Positions 22,483-33,533 of a DNA stretch of 64,000 nt are shown one piece after another. Position numbers and translations under genes: made by a program. The stretch lies in contig SMSO01000014.1 in NCBI GenBank assembly GCA_004764695.1, forward strand, positions 323,148 to 387,147, in the 5' to 3' direction. Source of the stretch: Schizochytrium sp. TIO01 (taxonomy: Eukaryota > Sar > Bigyra > Thraustochytrida > Thraustochytriidae). Under the pieces are notes generated by a model. The model was not told the DNA's origin. It searched no databases and was given only the letters and a program-made list of their open reading frames with translations. Positions within the stretch are counted from its first letter, which is position 1; every line of letters starts with the position of its first letter.

Positions 22483-24183
22483 ATGCAGCAACTTTCAAGC
22501 ACCAAACCTCAAACTCCTCTGCTGTTGCGTAAAAGAGCGTATTCTCAGCGCAAAGTTAGTTTTACAGTTGCTCTTTTGACTGTGCAGAGGCAAACGAGAT
22601 TCAATATGCGTGTAAGATTTCGAGGCGAGATCTTGCACCTCGAGGCCTCGAGCTTAAGCAGCTTGCAAGATGAGCTTGCTGCCAGGACCTCCGTACCGGT
22701 AGAGCACCAGAAGATAGTGGGTAGAAGTGGACGCCTACATAGCGAAGAGCAATTTGTACAACTTGCTGCAGATAGTGAAATTCTCCAACTCTTCGGGAGT
22801 ACGGCGCAGGACCTTGAAGCGATGCACGAGACTAAAGATGCTGCTATTGCATCCGAAGCACGCAGTGTCTGGAACGATCTTGATGTTGATTACGAAGCTC
22901 TCCAATTAGAGCGGGAACATAAAGCTGCTGTTCGCGAAAAAGCCGCGAGACAACTCGCTGCAGAGAAAACAGAGTGGCATTTTCACAGCTACCGAGCACT
23001 ACCTCAATTCCGTGATGCACAACGGGCTATGGAGATCTTGCAAAGACTCGGCACGGACCCTGGTTTTGTGGCAGTGATGCAAAAACACAAATGGAAGGTA
23101 GGAGTCCTAAGCGAAATGTATCCTGATGGTAAAGTGGGCGTTGACCCTGTCTGTGTGTTAGGTGTTAACATAAATAAAGGACAAGAGATTTCCCTCCGCC
23201 TGAGAACTGATGATCTCAAAGGCTTTCGCAAGTATGACGAGATTCGTAAGGTTTTATGTCATGAACTCTCCCATATGGTTCACTCAGAACATGATAAAGA
23301 CTTTTATCAGCTAATGCGACAAATTGAAAAGGAGCAAGTAAATTTAGACTGGCGCAATTCAGGAGGGCACACTTTAGGAGGAGGGCACTACATGAATGCA
23401 GGTGTTGTGGCAAGACCCCCACGAGAAGCGGCGAGTGCTCCAGCCGGCGGGACTTATCGACTTGGTGGAGACACGCCTGGCCAGAATGGTGGAGCAGAGT
23501 CAGCCACGGGAGCAAGGCACTCACCGCGCCTAACTGCAGCTCTTGCAGCAGAGCGAAGAGCTGGTCAAACTAACGAGCTAGGTGCATCCTGCAACTCCTC
23601 CGTGGTAAAAATGACTCTAGATGTCAATAGCAAAATTTCAAAAACACGACAAGCAGATATCGTGACTGCCACCAAGGAATCTGGGGCTAACGCCCGTCTG
23701 TCTCCTTCACTTAATGGGGATTCTGCTGCAGATCCTACAAGCTCTGAAAAGCCCGCAACATCGAAAACAATTACATCTTCTTCTGATCTTATATTTTCCT
23801 GTAACGACGCAAACAATACCATAGATGAACGCACGCAAAGGGAAGTGCAGAACGCAGTTTCCCAAGTTATCGAAAGGAACGAGCCTGACCGTGCACTTCG
23901 TGCATTGCAGCTTCTAGGTAAAGTACTTCGCAACGTTCTTAGTGATCCCTCCAACGTAAAATTTCAGAGGCTTGGTCTCACCAATCCAAAATTTCGGGAG
24001 GCAATAGGTAGTGTACTTGGCGCTCAGAACGTTCTTACAACAGTAGGCTGGAATGTTATTATTGATGAACAAGGGCAAGGCACTCTCGTCTTTCTTAATA
24101 CTGTACCTACCCTTGCGCGTTGTGCTTTTGCACTTAAACAAGTTGAGGAACTGCAAGACTTTGTGTCTGGAATCTCATCATGA
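22483..24183 (+). CDS. Ubl-WLM-PUB zinc metalloprotease (Wss1-like)
   Basis: 566 aa from the first ATG. A second in-frame ATG at 22606 (Met42) begins the ubiquitin-like domain exactly (MRVRFRGEILHLE) and may be the true start, giving 525 aa; the extra 41 residues are basic and could be a leader. Numbering from Met42, the Ubl spans about 1-72 and the WLM protease domain about 120-260. The zinc site HELSHMVHSEHD has ligands H219, H223 and H229 with catalytic E220. A disordered Ser-rich linker follows, then a C-terminal PUB domain (about 400-520; RALQLLGKVLRNVL, KFQRLGLTNPKF), which typically binds p97/Cdc48. WLM/Wss1 proteases cleave SUMO- or ubiquitin-linked proteins, including DNA-protein crosslinks, with Cdc48. 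Ubl-WLM-PUB architectures are known in plants. It converges on the myosin gene. Confidence 0.9.
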   Translation: MQQLSSTKPQTPLLLRKRAYSQRKVSFTVALLTVQRQTRFNMRVRFRGEILHLEASSLSSLQDELAARTSVPVEHQKIVGRSGRLHSEEQFVQLAADSEILQLFGSTAQDLEAMHETKDAAIASEARSVWNDLDVDYEALQLEREHKAAVREKAARQLAAEKTEWHFHSYRALPQFRDAQRAMEILQRLGTDPGFVAVMQKHKWKVGVLSEMYPDGKVGVDPVCVLGVNINKGQEISLRLRTDDLKGFRKYDEIRKVLCHELSHMVHSEHDKDFYQLMRQIEKEQVNLDWRNSGGHTLGGGHYMNAGVVARPPREAASAPAGGTYRLGGDTPGQNGGAESATGARHSPRLTAALAAERRAGQTNELGASCNSSVVKMTLDVNSKISKTRQADIVTATKESGANARLSPSLNGDSAADPTSSEKPATSKTITSSSDLIFSCNDANNTIDERTQREVQNAVSQVIERNEPDRALRALQLLGKVLRNVLSDPSNVKFQRLGLTNPKFREAIGSVLGAQNVLTTVGWNVIIDEQGQGTLVFLNTVPTLARCAFALKQVEELQDFVSGISS

Positions 24184-24702
24184 CTTATGTAATAGTAAAT
24201 GTATACTTGTCTCTGTTCGGGCAAAGACAATGGCTGCAGAAAAACTTGGTTGTTTGTTGCTAGTTACAAATCTATTAAAGGTTGGATTCATTTTCAAGTT
24301 ATATTTATATATCGAACTATATGAGATAATGTGTAATCAATCATTTATTCATTTAGCACACGCGTAGCACGGTCAGAATTTTATTTTGGTATTTCGACTT
24401 GCTATTCTTGCTTCTGGAATTCAAAGTTCGTTTAAAAACGAAAGCAAGGTGAAAGCAGAAATTCAATTTTGTTCTCGTCCAGGGAACTCAGCAGTCACGT
24501 CTAAATGTAGTGATCTTACCTGGCCTAGACAATTCATCCTTTCGGTGCAGACATGTTATCAGTTCGGATCCTTGTTAATTAAACTGGAGTGCGTCGAAAG
24601 AGAGCTATTCACGAAAAACAAAAACAAAAAACACAACAGACGAGGGAAATATACATTCTGACGCAGGCATGATATCTAAGCCACGCTGATTAATAAGTCC
24701 AC
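24184..24702. other. Convergent 3' intergenic region
   Basis: 519 nt between tail-to-tail genes, AT-rich. It presumably contains both 3' UTRs and poly(A) sites. No gene is seen. Confidence 0.5.
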
Positions 24703-27700
24703 TCACCGACGTGCCATGAGTAAGCGATTCTCCTGTTCGAGTTTTGCAACCCTCTCCTCGGCCTCGTTCATTTCTTGACGCAAAGTGCGGTTTTCGAGAA
24801 TCAAACCTTCAAGTCGACGAGCAAGCTTGATCTTTACGCTGCTCGCTTGTTCAGACAGCGTCTCCATGGACTTAAGCTTCTCCATAAGATCGCGGTTGGA
24901 ATTACGGAATTTCGCGGTTTCATTTTGGTAAGAGTTAGCGCGGTTCTCAGCATCCATCATCCTCTCAGTGAACTCCCGAAGCTGGTCGATGAGCATTGTC
25001 TTTTCCTCTTCGAGATCAGAGATCTCTCGCTGCATAATTTCGACTCGAGCATCCGGCGGCGTGGTGTCAGCTTCATCATTGTGGCTAGCTGCATCCGCAG
25101 CTGCGAAGCTTTCATCCAAAACATGACTGGTCATCTCGTTGGACTCTGCAAGTTGCTTTTGCAATGTAATGAGCTGATGGTTCAACCGTTGAATTTCCTC
25201 TTCTTGAAACGTAGTCAATGAGTCTTGGTCGCCGCTGGCACGGGCCGCGGCGGCAGCAGTAGCTGCAGCGACTCCAGCTGCAGCACTTTCACGAGCATCT
25301 ACAAGATCACTCTCAAGCTGAGAAACCTGTTCCCTAAGACGGCGAATCTCCGCAGCTTGCTCTGCGCCCAAGTCGCCTTCTTGCTCGTTTGCCTTGCCTC
25401 CACGGCTGGCATCCGAGTGCAAAAGTGACTCCTCGCCCTCTTTATCCTCGTACATTTCGATATCACTTTGGCTCTTCTGAACTAACGCAACGGGAGCCGC
25501 TGCCGGTGAAGACGCTTGGCGAGCAAATTGAGCTCGCAAGGCCTCGATTTCCTTAGCCTGGGCATCACAGCGTGCCTGCAAGGCAGCCATGTCAGCAGAC
25601 TCTACAGCATTGGTCTCTGCAGGGCTTGTTGGTGCAGGGTTAGCGGCGGTAGAAGCAGAGGCAGCAGCAGCAACAGTAGCAGCAGCAGCGGTGGCTGCAG
25701 CAGCCTCAGCTTTGGCAGACTCAACCTCGGCCTTGGCGGACTCAATCTCGGCCTTTGCAGACTCAACCTCGGCTTTGAATGTTTCTGCTTCAGCCTTGGC
25801 GGCTTCAGCCTCGGCCGTGGCCCTCTCTGCAGCTGTTTTGAGACGAGAAATCTCTGCCTCAAGCTCCTCGATGTGAGATTTGGCCTGAGCAAGGTCCACA
25901 GCAAGGTCGGCATCAGCCTCACTCACAGCACTTGCTTTCTTAAGTGCTTCATGAGCCTGTTTCTCTTCCTCCAATTCACTCTCAAGAGCCTTGACACGGG
26001 CATGGAGCTCTGAAATCTTACCTTGAAGGTTGCCAACCTGGCGTGCTTCTTCACGAAGACGCTTGAGCATAATTCGCGCCAAAGCACGACGCACCAGTTT
26101 TTGCATGAGAATAATCTTGGTACGTTTTTGCATGAAAGCACGACGAGCAGGCAAGCCACGGTACCATGCTTGCATACGCAAAATACTGATGTCTCGCTTG
26201 AGCTCCTTGGCAAGCATGCGAGATTTGTAGCTACGGTAGGCGCACTGGATAGTGACCAGAGCACGCACAGTTTGAAGACGCTTCCTGATGGCGAGAAAGC
26301 GACGTACGTTGCACTGAATTTTGGTGGCCGCCCTCGTGTTGCGAACAAATCGAGCCTCAGAACGGCCCATCATACCACGTGACACTGCTTGAAGCTTGCG
26401 TACTGCACGGATGACAGTCCGGTAATGCTTGAGATCTTTCGTAGCGCGAGCAACTGACTGGATTCGAGTTGCGGCTACCTTCATTGCAGTTAGCCGGGCA
26501 TCCTCGATACGCTCGTATGCTCCTTTACGTAAGAAGATCTTTGTGCGACCAATCTGGAACTCTGATTCTGGTTCGAGATCAAGGGCTTTGACAATCTTCA
26601 AGGTTGCTGGCTTGCCATCCTGGTCATTGCGAGCCTTGTTAATGTTGATTTTCTCACCAGCAAGCATGAAGTACCGTGACACAAAATTTGCCAGAACCAT
26701 CCGCACAGGGTAGCCTGCACGGGCGACCTTGACTGCCTCCAAAACACCACCATAACGAAGCTGGTCCACAAGTCGCTGGCGCACCAGAACATTAGCAGCG
26801 GCACGATCGTTAGGCTTGAGACAGCGAACGTAATGAGGGGAGGTGCTACGAATGGTCTTAAGCAGGTCTGCAAGCTGCTCTTTGAATTGAGAACCAAGGG
26901 TCTTAGACTGAATTGAACGACCAGACTGACCCTTTTTAGCAGCGGCAGCATCATTACCCTCGTTCTTGGGGAAAAGGAGCGAAAGGAATTTATCCTGAGA
27001 AGTTTGCATAAGCTCCAGAGACTCCTGGTAAAGCTGATCCTTGTTCTTTGCCACAAAGCCAGCAGTGTCGTAAGTGACATTTCCAGCATAGTGCTCAACA
27101 GTAAACTTGAAGTTTACCTTATCCTTGTTAGACGCAGAGAACCGCGGCACACCCTCAAGAAGCTCGTAAAACTTGGACGCAAGACTTTTATCGTTACCTT
27201 TGGGGAAGAGGCATTGCTCATCAAGTAGTGAGATGATACCGATGGGCTTTGCTTCAATAAGGTCCAGACATTTCTGGTTATCCGGGAAATCAATGAACGA
27301 CCACTTGATTTTCTCCTTTTCGTACTCTTTCTGCTCAAGCTTGAAGACGAACTGGTTAAATTGTTGTTGGAGAGTTTCGTTGGCATAGTTGATGCAAAGC
27401 TGCTCAAATGAGTTATACTCAAAGACCTCGAATCCAAAGATATCCAAAACACCAATGCAGTTCGTCTTGATTTTGGAGCTGACCTGGATGCTCTCGTTTA
27501 CACGCTTAACTACGCGATCAAACATGCGGGAGTAAATGGTCTTGAGGAGGGCATCGCGAGCGTCGGCAGCCTCATCTACGCTGAGGCGTTTAGAGATCCA
27601 ATCCACACCAACCTTGATACGACGGGTTGTTAAAGCCTTGATAAGCGCCTCCTCTTCTACCTTAATGAGTTCAGTACAACCCTTGAGCGCCTTATTGCTT

Positions 27701-28908
27701 GCTTCATTGTCTCGGTCCATAACAGCCGCTTCATCCTCATCACCAGCACTGCCAGCAGCATCAGGGACGAACGCGAGGTTACCAAGGTTCATCACAGCTG
27801 CTACTGTCCGCATGAGCTCAATTTTTTCTTCCTCGGGGAAGCCCATCGTCTCCATAGCTTTCCACATGCGTTCGAACTGGGAATCATCGTCGACGCCATC
27901 CTTGCGATCATAGCATTCGCTCTGGTTTGTAATTCCTGACTCCTCAAGGTCAGGCACATGCCACTCCTCAAGCTGCTCAGGCGTCGCGCCACGGCAAAGC
28001 TGGTAAAAGACATGAAAGTTACGCTCGCCCAAGCCCTGCTTAGCAAGACGCACCTTCTCGAGAAGGTAAGTTACGATCCGTGCACCGACAAGATGGCCCT
28101 TTGCGTTAAACTGCATTTCGATAAATTTACCAAAACGGGAACTGTTATCGTTGCGATTTGTACGTGCATTACCAAAAGCTTCCAGGATAGGGTTGGACTG
28201 CAGCACCATGTCTGCGATTTTCTGGCCATCCTGAGCTGCATCGTCACGAGCTACAGTGGCAAGGTACTGCATAATAAACTTGGTGCTCTCCGTTTTACCA
28301 GCACCGGACTCACCACTGACGAGAATACTTTGGTTCTTAGAACTTGAGTCCATTGTGTCTACGAGGTTACGGTAGGCTGCGTCACCTGTGGCGTATACAT
28401 GGGGCGGCATTTGCGGTGCCTCCAGACCCTGCGAGCGGAGAAGACCTGTGCTGTAGTACATTTCAAGCAATTCCGGAGTGTAAAGTTTAATTTGCTTGAA
28501 AGGGTTGACTGCAAGGAGAATGGGACCTGTGTTGGTGTAAATGTGGTCACGCTTGAAGCGTTCATAGAGACTTTGAAGGATAGAGGGCTCATGAAGATGT
28601 GTAAGCCATGTCAGATCCGCAACGTCTGCAAGGGTGCGGTTATCCTCAAACTGATTACACAAAAACAAGTCAGCATGTTCAGAGAGCTCCATACTATCTC
28701 CCACGATCTCTACAGTCTCCTCAGCGTCCATGGGGTCGCCAGCATCGCTCATGTCATCCTCACTATCCACATCTTCCTCAATGGGTTCCTTTTGCACCGT
28801 GAATTTCCACTTGCCATCTGGCATTTGTTCACGTTTTTCCACGACACCACGCACCCATGCTCTTCGAGGATCTCTCACCCAAACGCGAGCTCCGGTTGCC
28901 TCCGACAT
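24703..28908 (-). CDS. Myosin heavy chain with IQ motifs and coiled-coil tail
   Basis: 1401 aa from the first ATG. A three-codon-longer frame begins at TTG and is not used. An N-terminal SH3-like segment (WVRDPRRAWVRGVV) precedes the motor. The motor has the P-loop GESGAGKT at about 197-204, switch I NDNSSRFGKF, and switch II DIFGFEVFEYNSFEQLCINY near 487. The residue 16 before the conserved RDAL aspartate is Asp, so the TEDS site is probably constitutively acidic. Roughly five to six IQ motifs follow (about 800-950), then coiled coil including an AKAExES heptad-repeat tract (about 1030-1085), low-complexity Ala, and a C-terminal coiled coil (about 1290-1401). No globular cargo domain (DIL, FYVE, PH, FERM) is visible, unlike classes V and XI. 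The class is probably stramenopile-specific. An actin-based motor for organelles or cortex is inferred. Confidence 0.93.
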   Translation of the reverse strand: MSEATGARVWVRDPRRAWVRGVVEKREQMPDGKWKFTVQKEPIEEDVDSEDDMSDAGDPMDAEETVEIVGDSMELSEHADLFLCNQFEDNRTLADVADLTWLTHLHEPSILQSLYERFKRDHIYTNTGPILLAVNPFKQIKLYTPELLEMYYSTGLLRSQGLEAPQMPPHVYATGDAAYRNLVDTMDSSSKNQSILVSGESGAGKTESTKFIMQYLATVARDDAAQDGQKIADMVLQSNPILEAFGNARTNRNDNSSRFGKFIEMQFNAKGHLVGARIVTYLLEKVRLAKQGLGERNFHVFYQLCRGATPEQLEEWHVPDLEESGITNQSECYDRKDGVDDDSQFERMWKAMETMGFPEEEKIELMRTVAAVMNLGNLAFVPDAAGSAGDEDEAAVMDRDNEASNKALKGCTELIKVEEEALIKALTTRRIKVGVDWISKRLSVDEAADARDALLKTIYSRMFDRVVKRVNESIQVSSKIKTNCIGVLDIFGFEVFEYNSFEQLCINYANETLQQQFNQFVFKLEQKEYEKEKIKWSFIDFPDNQKCLDLIEAKPIGIISLLDEQCLFPKGNDKSLASKFYELLEGVPRFSASNKDKVNFKFTVEHYAGNVTYDTAGFVAKNKDQLYQESLELMQTSQDKFLSLLFPKNEGNDAAAAKKGQSGRSIQSKTLGSQFKEQLADLLKTIRSTSPHYVRCLKPNDRAAANVLVRQRLVDQLRYGGVLEAVKVARAGYPVRMVLANFVSRYFMLAGEKININKARNDQDGKPATLKIVKALDLEPESEFQIGRTKIFLRKGAYERIEDARLTAMKVAATRIQSVARATKDLKHYRTVIRAVRKLQAVSRGMMGRSEARFVRNTRAATKIQCNVRRFLAIRKRLQTVRALVTIQCAYRSYKSRMLAKELKRDISILRMQAWYRGLPARRAFMQKRTKIILMQKLVRRALARIMLKRLREEARQVGNLQGKISELHARVKALESELEEEKQAHEALKKASAVSEADADLAVDLAQAKSHIEELEAEISRLKTAAERATAEAEAAKAEAETFKAEVESAKAEIESAKAEVESAKAEAAAATAAAATVAAAASASTAANPAPTSPAETNAVESADMAALQARCDAQAKEIEALRAQFARQASSPAAAPVALVQKSQSDIEMYEDKEGEESLLHSDASRGGKANEQEGDLGAEQAAEIRRLREQVSQLESDLVDARESAAAGVAAATAAAAARASGDQDSLTTFQEEEIQRLNHQLITLQKQLAESNEMTSHVLDESFAAADAASHNDEADTTPPDARVEIMQREISDLEEEKTMLIDQLREFTERMMDAENRANSYQNETAKFRNSNRDLMEKLKSMETLSEQASSVKIKLARRLEGLILENRTLRQEMNEAEERVAKLEQENRLLMARR
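25690..25830 (-). repeat. 21-nt tandem repeats in the myosin tail
   Basis: About six tandem 21-nt units on the + strand (forms of GACTCAACCTCGGCCTTGGCG) encode AKAE(V/I/A)ES heptads. The repetition is at DNA level as well as protein level, so the tail has probably grown by unequal exchange or slippage. Confidence 0.8.
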
Positions 28909-28966
28909 ATTGCTCAATGACTTATCAACCCGTCAGAGTCTTTGCGCGAGAACGTCAAACAACTTA

Positions 28967-28998
28967 GCGATCGATCGATCGATCAATCAATCAATCAA
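28967..28998 (+). repeat. (GATC)n(AATC)n microsatellite upstream of myosin
   Basis: GCGA followed by GATC and AATC units, about 60 nt upstream of the myosin ATG. It contains the same GCGATCGATC...AATC core found before the SAM/START and EXS genes. Confidence 0.8.
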
Positions 28999-29793
28999 CC
29001 TATTCAACGAATGCTACTTTTTCTACTCTACTAAACTGCAGTCGTTAGTCAATCTACTAGCTACCTGCTGTCACCTCAGCCGAGCAGTATCAACCTGCAG
29101 CGAGTCCTGCACTGCGTCTGCGAGCTCTGGAACAGCGATTCTGTCAGCTTCGAGGTTTCCTCTGACTTCCCAGAGTCTGTTATATTGTCCCCGCGGGGTC
29201 TTGTGCGTTAAAAACCGCGGCGGCAAGGCAGCAACAGCAAGGCCACGAACGCAACGAGTTGCGTCGAAGCCAAAAAGAGAGAAAGAAAATACAGCAAAAT
29301 CAGAGAGAGAGAGAGAAAGGCGCTGTTTTTTCTTTCTGAGAATGACTGTAATGGAGCCTGCCTGTCTCTACCGCCACCTGGCAGGACGACGAGACAGCGC
29401 TGCTGTCGCCGGGACCTTCCTGTGGCACACCACAGGAGAACCTCTTGCAGCCTTAATGGCGTCTCCTCGTGACCCTCGCGCGGCCTCGAGCTTTGCGCCG
29501 CGCGGAGTCTACCCGCGCTGTGATTTGAATTTGATTCCCGATTTCCCTCTTTTCCTTTCTCTCTTTCCTTCCTATAATCATCCCCTACAAATGAACTATC
29601 TCTCTTACTCTGCGTATACTACCATAGTGATAGCGCCAATATCACTGACTAGCGCCGCCTTAGCCCTACCTACCGTAAACTAACCCCATTATATCTCGCA
29701 CAGACTTTCTTTCTATTCTCCTTTCCTTCTCTTCCCTAACATACTTTAGCGTGAAAGAAAGTTTTACTTTCTTGTTTCCTGCTTTTACAGTTG

Positions 29794-29844
29794 AAGAAAA
29801 AGAAAAAGAAAAAGAAAAAGAAAAAGAAAAGAAAAAGAAAAGAA
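29794..29844 (+). repeat. AGAAAA purine-rich repeat
   Basis: About eight imperfect AGAAAA units. Strict purine asymmetry could allow triplex or other unusual DNA structure. Confidence 0.85.
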
Positions 29845-30510
29845 CTCAGATGGTGCTGCCTGCCATAGCCCCAGTTACCGTTTTGGGTAGAAGTAGACGC
29901 CTTCAAAACAAAACCAAAATCAAAACCCCACGAAAATAGACATTTAGAACAACTTGAAAAGAAACGCTGTAGTAGGACCTCTCTTATACAGCACAGGAGA
30001 GGATTAAAAAGATCTAAACGTTTCTTTTGCCGCACAAACATTCTCGCCTCTCGCTCCAAAGCTGCCAGAGACCGCTGTAATCCTCTGTTTCCCAGGGAAG
30101 ACAAAGCAGGCGTCATCTTTCCGGCACCCTTTGCCACCTCCCCTCGCTCTCTTGGGTCACCTCCCGCGATGGTTTGGGATACAAACCTGCACAAACCACG
30201 CTTTTCTTGCCGCTGTTGTGCATTCTGGTACACATGCTCCCCACGAAACCCCCGCACCAGACCAGGTGTACGCTGTGCCTTCTCTAAGCGTTTCCGTGCC
30301 TATCCTACCAGACGTGTGCATTCTGCCTCTATTTGCAATTCTTGCTGCCCTTTTCCCAATTCGCTCCTTCTCCATCGAGTCATTCTCTGCGCCAAAGCCT
30401 CCTCTTTCGCAGCCAAATGCTTCTTCGCGTATGCCAATCCACGCTCAGATCTCCTGTGCCCTGTAAACTCATCCCGATCCTTCTATCATTGCTTGCTCGC
30501 TTATGCCAAT

Positions 30511-30564
30511 CTCTCTCTCTCTCTCTAAAAACAAACAAACAAACAAACTAACTAACTAACTAAC
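30511..30564 (+). repeat. Compound CT / AAAC / AACT microsatellite
   Basis: Consecutive runs of CT, then AAAC, then AACT units, a compound microsatellite in non-coding DNA. Confidence 0.9.
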
Positions 30565-32955
30565 GAGAGGAACGAAGTCCTTCTTAGGAGTTCCTATACT
30601 TTCACTAGGCCTCCGCGCAGTCGATATCTCTCGTGCTTTCTTGGCTGTCTCTCAGTCTCTCGATTCTCTGTGGCAGGCGCTCTGCCTCTGCAAACCTCGC
30701 TTGGACGTGGCCAGGGCCGGGCGGGGCCTGCTCCTGGGCTTCCCACCAAGCGGCGCCGGCCTGTCACTCCTCCATTGCCGTTGTCTACAACATCTCCGGG
30801 TGGAGCCAGCCACCTCTCGGAGTCGGTTTCTTTCCCATTTTGTTCACACAACGAATTGCTTCTTTAAAGAATTATTGTTTTACAATTTAATTTAAAACCA
30901 TCGCTTTTTAACTGGAAAATAAAAGTAAAACTAAAATTTATTTCATTTTTCAAGCACCAGGTGTCTAGGGCTTTCTAGTAGTTTTCTCGTCTTCTTTACG
31001 AATAGTTCTAAACTTTTTTTCTTTTTTCTTTTTTTTAAAATTAAATTGAAGTAGAGGATAAATATCATGATATAAAAATCTTGACCAGGAAAGAACGGGG
31101 ACCAAAGGATTTCAAAGAGATGGGTTTACTAGACATAGGTAGCGTGTTCTATTTGCGTTCTTCTCTTCAGGAGACAGCGAGAGATTCGTTTGAGCAAGCT
31201 TTCGTTTCATGGACCGCGCTCTGACGAGCGAGACCTCTCTGAAGAAAGAAGAAAGGGCAGGTACGGATGCGTAACTGTGCCAAGGCTGGCCAGCTGAATG
31301 CAAAGGCGTTATTTACAGCTTCAGAGGGAGCGAGGCTGCCATAGATGAGAGGTAGACTAGGCGTTCTCTAGCTTCGGGCATGGATAACTTACGATGTGAG
31401 ATCTGACGGGACCGTGAAGGGTTCCCATTGCCAACGGGCTGGCTCGACAACAACGATAACTGATGCGAGTGGAATGTTTCGAATGACCCTGAGGAACTTG
31501 CTTTTCTTGCCGTGCACTAGACTGGATCTCGACAACAGAAGTGACAGCGTTCTGCCAGTTAACCATAGACTCCACTACTTCTATTCAATAAAATTAGGTC
31601 CATCCAAGTTTCTGGGATCGTGATACGGTCGTGTGAAAGAACTTAATGCATCTATTGTAATACAAACTCTTCTTTTGCACGATGCCTGGTTAAAATGGAA
31701 AAGTCCAGCAACACGAGCGCCCAGCCGTATGTTGCAGTTTTCCATGTAATGATGGCCATGTACCGTATTTCCAGACAGTGCTTACACACTTCAAATAAGA
31801 ATAGTATCATTCGTATATCATGAGCTCCGAAACCCTATATGAATTTTGTTATGTTCGCACCTTGTTGCGATGATGTGATGAGCCATCTTCAAAATAACAG
31901 CTACAAGTCAGAGCGCATTGTGTTTTCTATTCGCTTCTCTTATATCTCCAAAGACTCTCGGAAGCCCGAGTTCGCAATCCAATGTAACAGATACAGTACC
32001 ATTGCTTTTTGTCATTGTCAAGTTCTCGTCGCGAGTCGTTTTTGTCCTACCTAATGCTGAGACGTTGAGACGGCGTAATGCCAGCTCATTCCCAGCCATC
32101 ACTTAGATCCCTACATATAATATAGGTCCATGTGCATTTTTCATTTTTATTTTCTCCCAACAAACATCAAACGTGTGTGTAAACCCAGCTCTTCCTACAT
32201 CTTTAGCACCGTCATCGCTTCTGATCTTGTAGCATTCATTCATTGGAGTGTCCTTCCTCTCACTCCAAACCCTTTGTTGCATCCTCTCTGCGTCGACGAT
32301 GTTCTTGAGCCTATCTTGGCTCCTGAATCATATGCTCTGTGGACCTAGTTTTCATCATAGAGACCCTCTTCAAAAGTTTACATCATTGAGATCCTCATTG
32401 ATACCATCGTGGCTCATCCTGCTGCTCCATAATAGCTAAACTGTTTTTAATTACCGCCCCCGGCTCTCTTCCGCTTACTCTCTACATAGGTGAGGCCCAC
32501 TTTTGCATAGATCATTATCGCTACCAAACACCACCAAGTTCCATCGAACAGGTTGGCGTCCTACTACCTTTTAGCTTATGAGTCCTCACTTACTTTTCAC
32601 ATCGAAGTTTCAAATCCTCAAAACATTATTCATTTTAAACTCCTATATATGTTGCCTATAGTATTCTACAGCTTTCTGTTGCAAAGATTTTAAATAATGT
32701 TTTTTTAAGTTGTTTTCTTTAAATTAAAGGTGTAATTTTTTTTTCAATACCTCCTCTGCTTTACTCGTCATCGTAGTTATTGTAGGTCGTACCTAGTACT
32801 ATTTATTATGTATTATATGGAAGTTTTAATTTTATTCTTTTCGAATAAAAGAAGAGAAGAAAGAGTTTTATGCTTTGGACATTATTAGCATCACATATAA
32901 TCAATCATATTAGGTAAAGGAAATCGCCTTCCTTTTTCCCTCGCTTTGTCAATCG

Positions 32956-32969
32956 GCGATCGATCAATC
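32956..32969 (+). promoter_or_regulatory. GCGATCGATCAATC motif upstream of EXS gene
   Basis: Identical over 14 nt to 15663-15676. It sits at the edge of a GC-rich island about 565 nt before the EXS ATG, a position compatible with a core promoter or 5' UTR start. Confidence 0.4.
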
Positions 32970-33533
32970 GCTCGTACTCGTCCTCGCCGCAGCGTCTTCA
33001 ACCGCCGCTCCGGAGAGGCGCTATCCGCCTTGCGAACGCCGCTTCCGGAGCGAGCCTCGCGGTTCCAGGCGCCCCCAGGAGTACTGTGAACCCGCTCTTC
33101 AAGGGCAGCCGTTCTTGCTTTTTGCTTTGTTTGAAACAGACGGCATCCACCTCCCCAACGCAACAAGTCTCTTTCATTGTCCAGTCCTTCGCGCACGCTT
33201 GCTTAGCTGCTGTTGACTGGCCTGTCTTGTTAGATCTCACTGCGTTGCCCCTGGATTTCTCAAACGAGTTTGCCTAGATCTCATCTTGAGAAAGACTCTG
33301 TATTAAGTCGTCAACGTTCATCAAGACAAAAACCGAAAACGTGTCTAGGCACGTGGAATTCTGACTTGGTGCATTTCTTGTGGCATAGTTTTTTCGTTTT
33401 AAAGCTAGGCAATAACTTCAGGGCTTGCAAAAAACTCCTTACATAATTTTCTTTGCTTTGTGGACACCTTGGCTACGCATCTGGCAGTCTTTATCTGTAG
33501 ACAAGCTGTCAATTAGGATTCTGTGGTGCGATC

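Larger units (their letters stand above)
28909..33533. other. 4.6-kb intergenic tract without recognisable genes
   Basis: It holds the myosin 5' region, a GATC/AATC repeat (28967-28998), a purine-rich AGAAAA tract (29794-29844), CT/AAAC/AACT microsatellites (30511-30564), AT-rich stretches near 30880-31080 and 32640-32900, and a GC-rich island about 32940-33110 just upstream of the EXS gene. Short frames occur throughout; none shows a domain. A 64-codon minus-strand frame (31908-32102) has ordinary-looking composition but no support. Confidence 0.6.

Noticed and set aside
22483-22605. 41-residue N-terminal extension of the WLM protein as a certain mitochondrial leader
   Set aside because: It is basic and hydroxylated, but the Ubl begins exactly at the next ATG, so this stretch may be 5' UTR. 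Left as an alternative start.
28730-29683. 317-codon ATG-initiated frame on + overlapping the myosin start region
   Set aside because: Its first part is the antisense of the conserved myosin N-terminus, and the rest runs through GATC/AATC repeats and low-complexity sequence with no domain.
29736-30257. 173-codon minus frame ending in a poly-Phe stretch
   Set aside because: The poly-Phe part is the antisense of the AGAAAA repeat. No recognisable domain and no neighbours supporting it.
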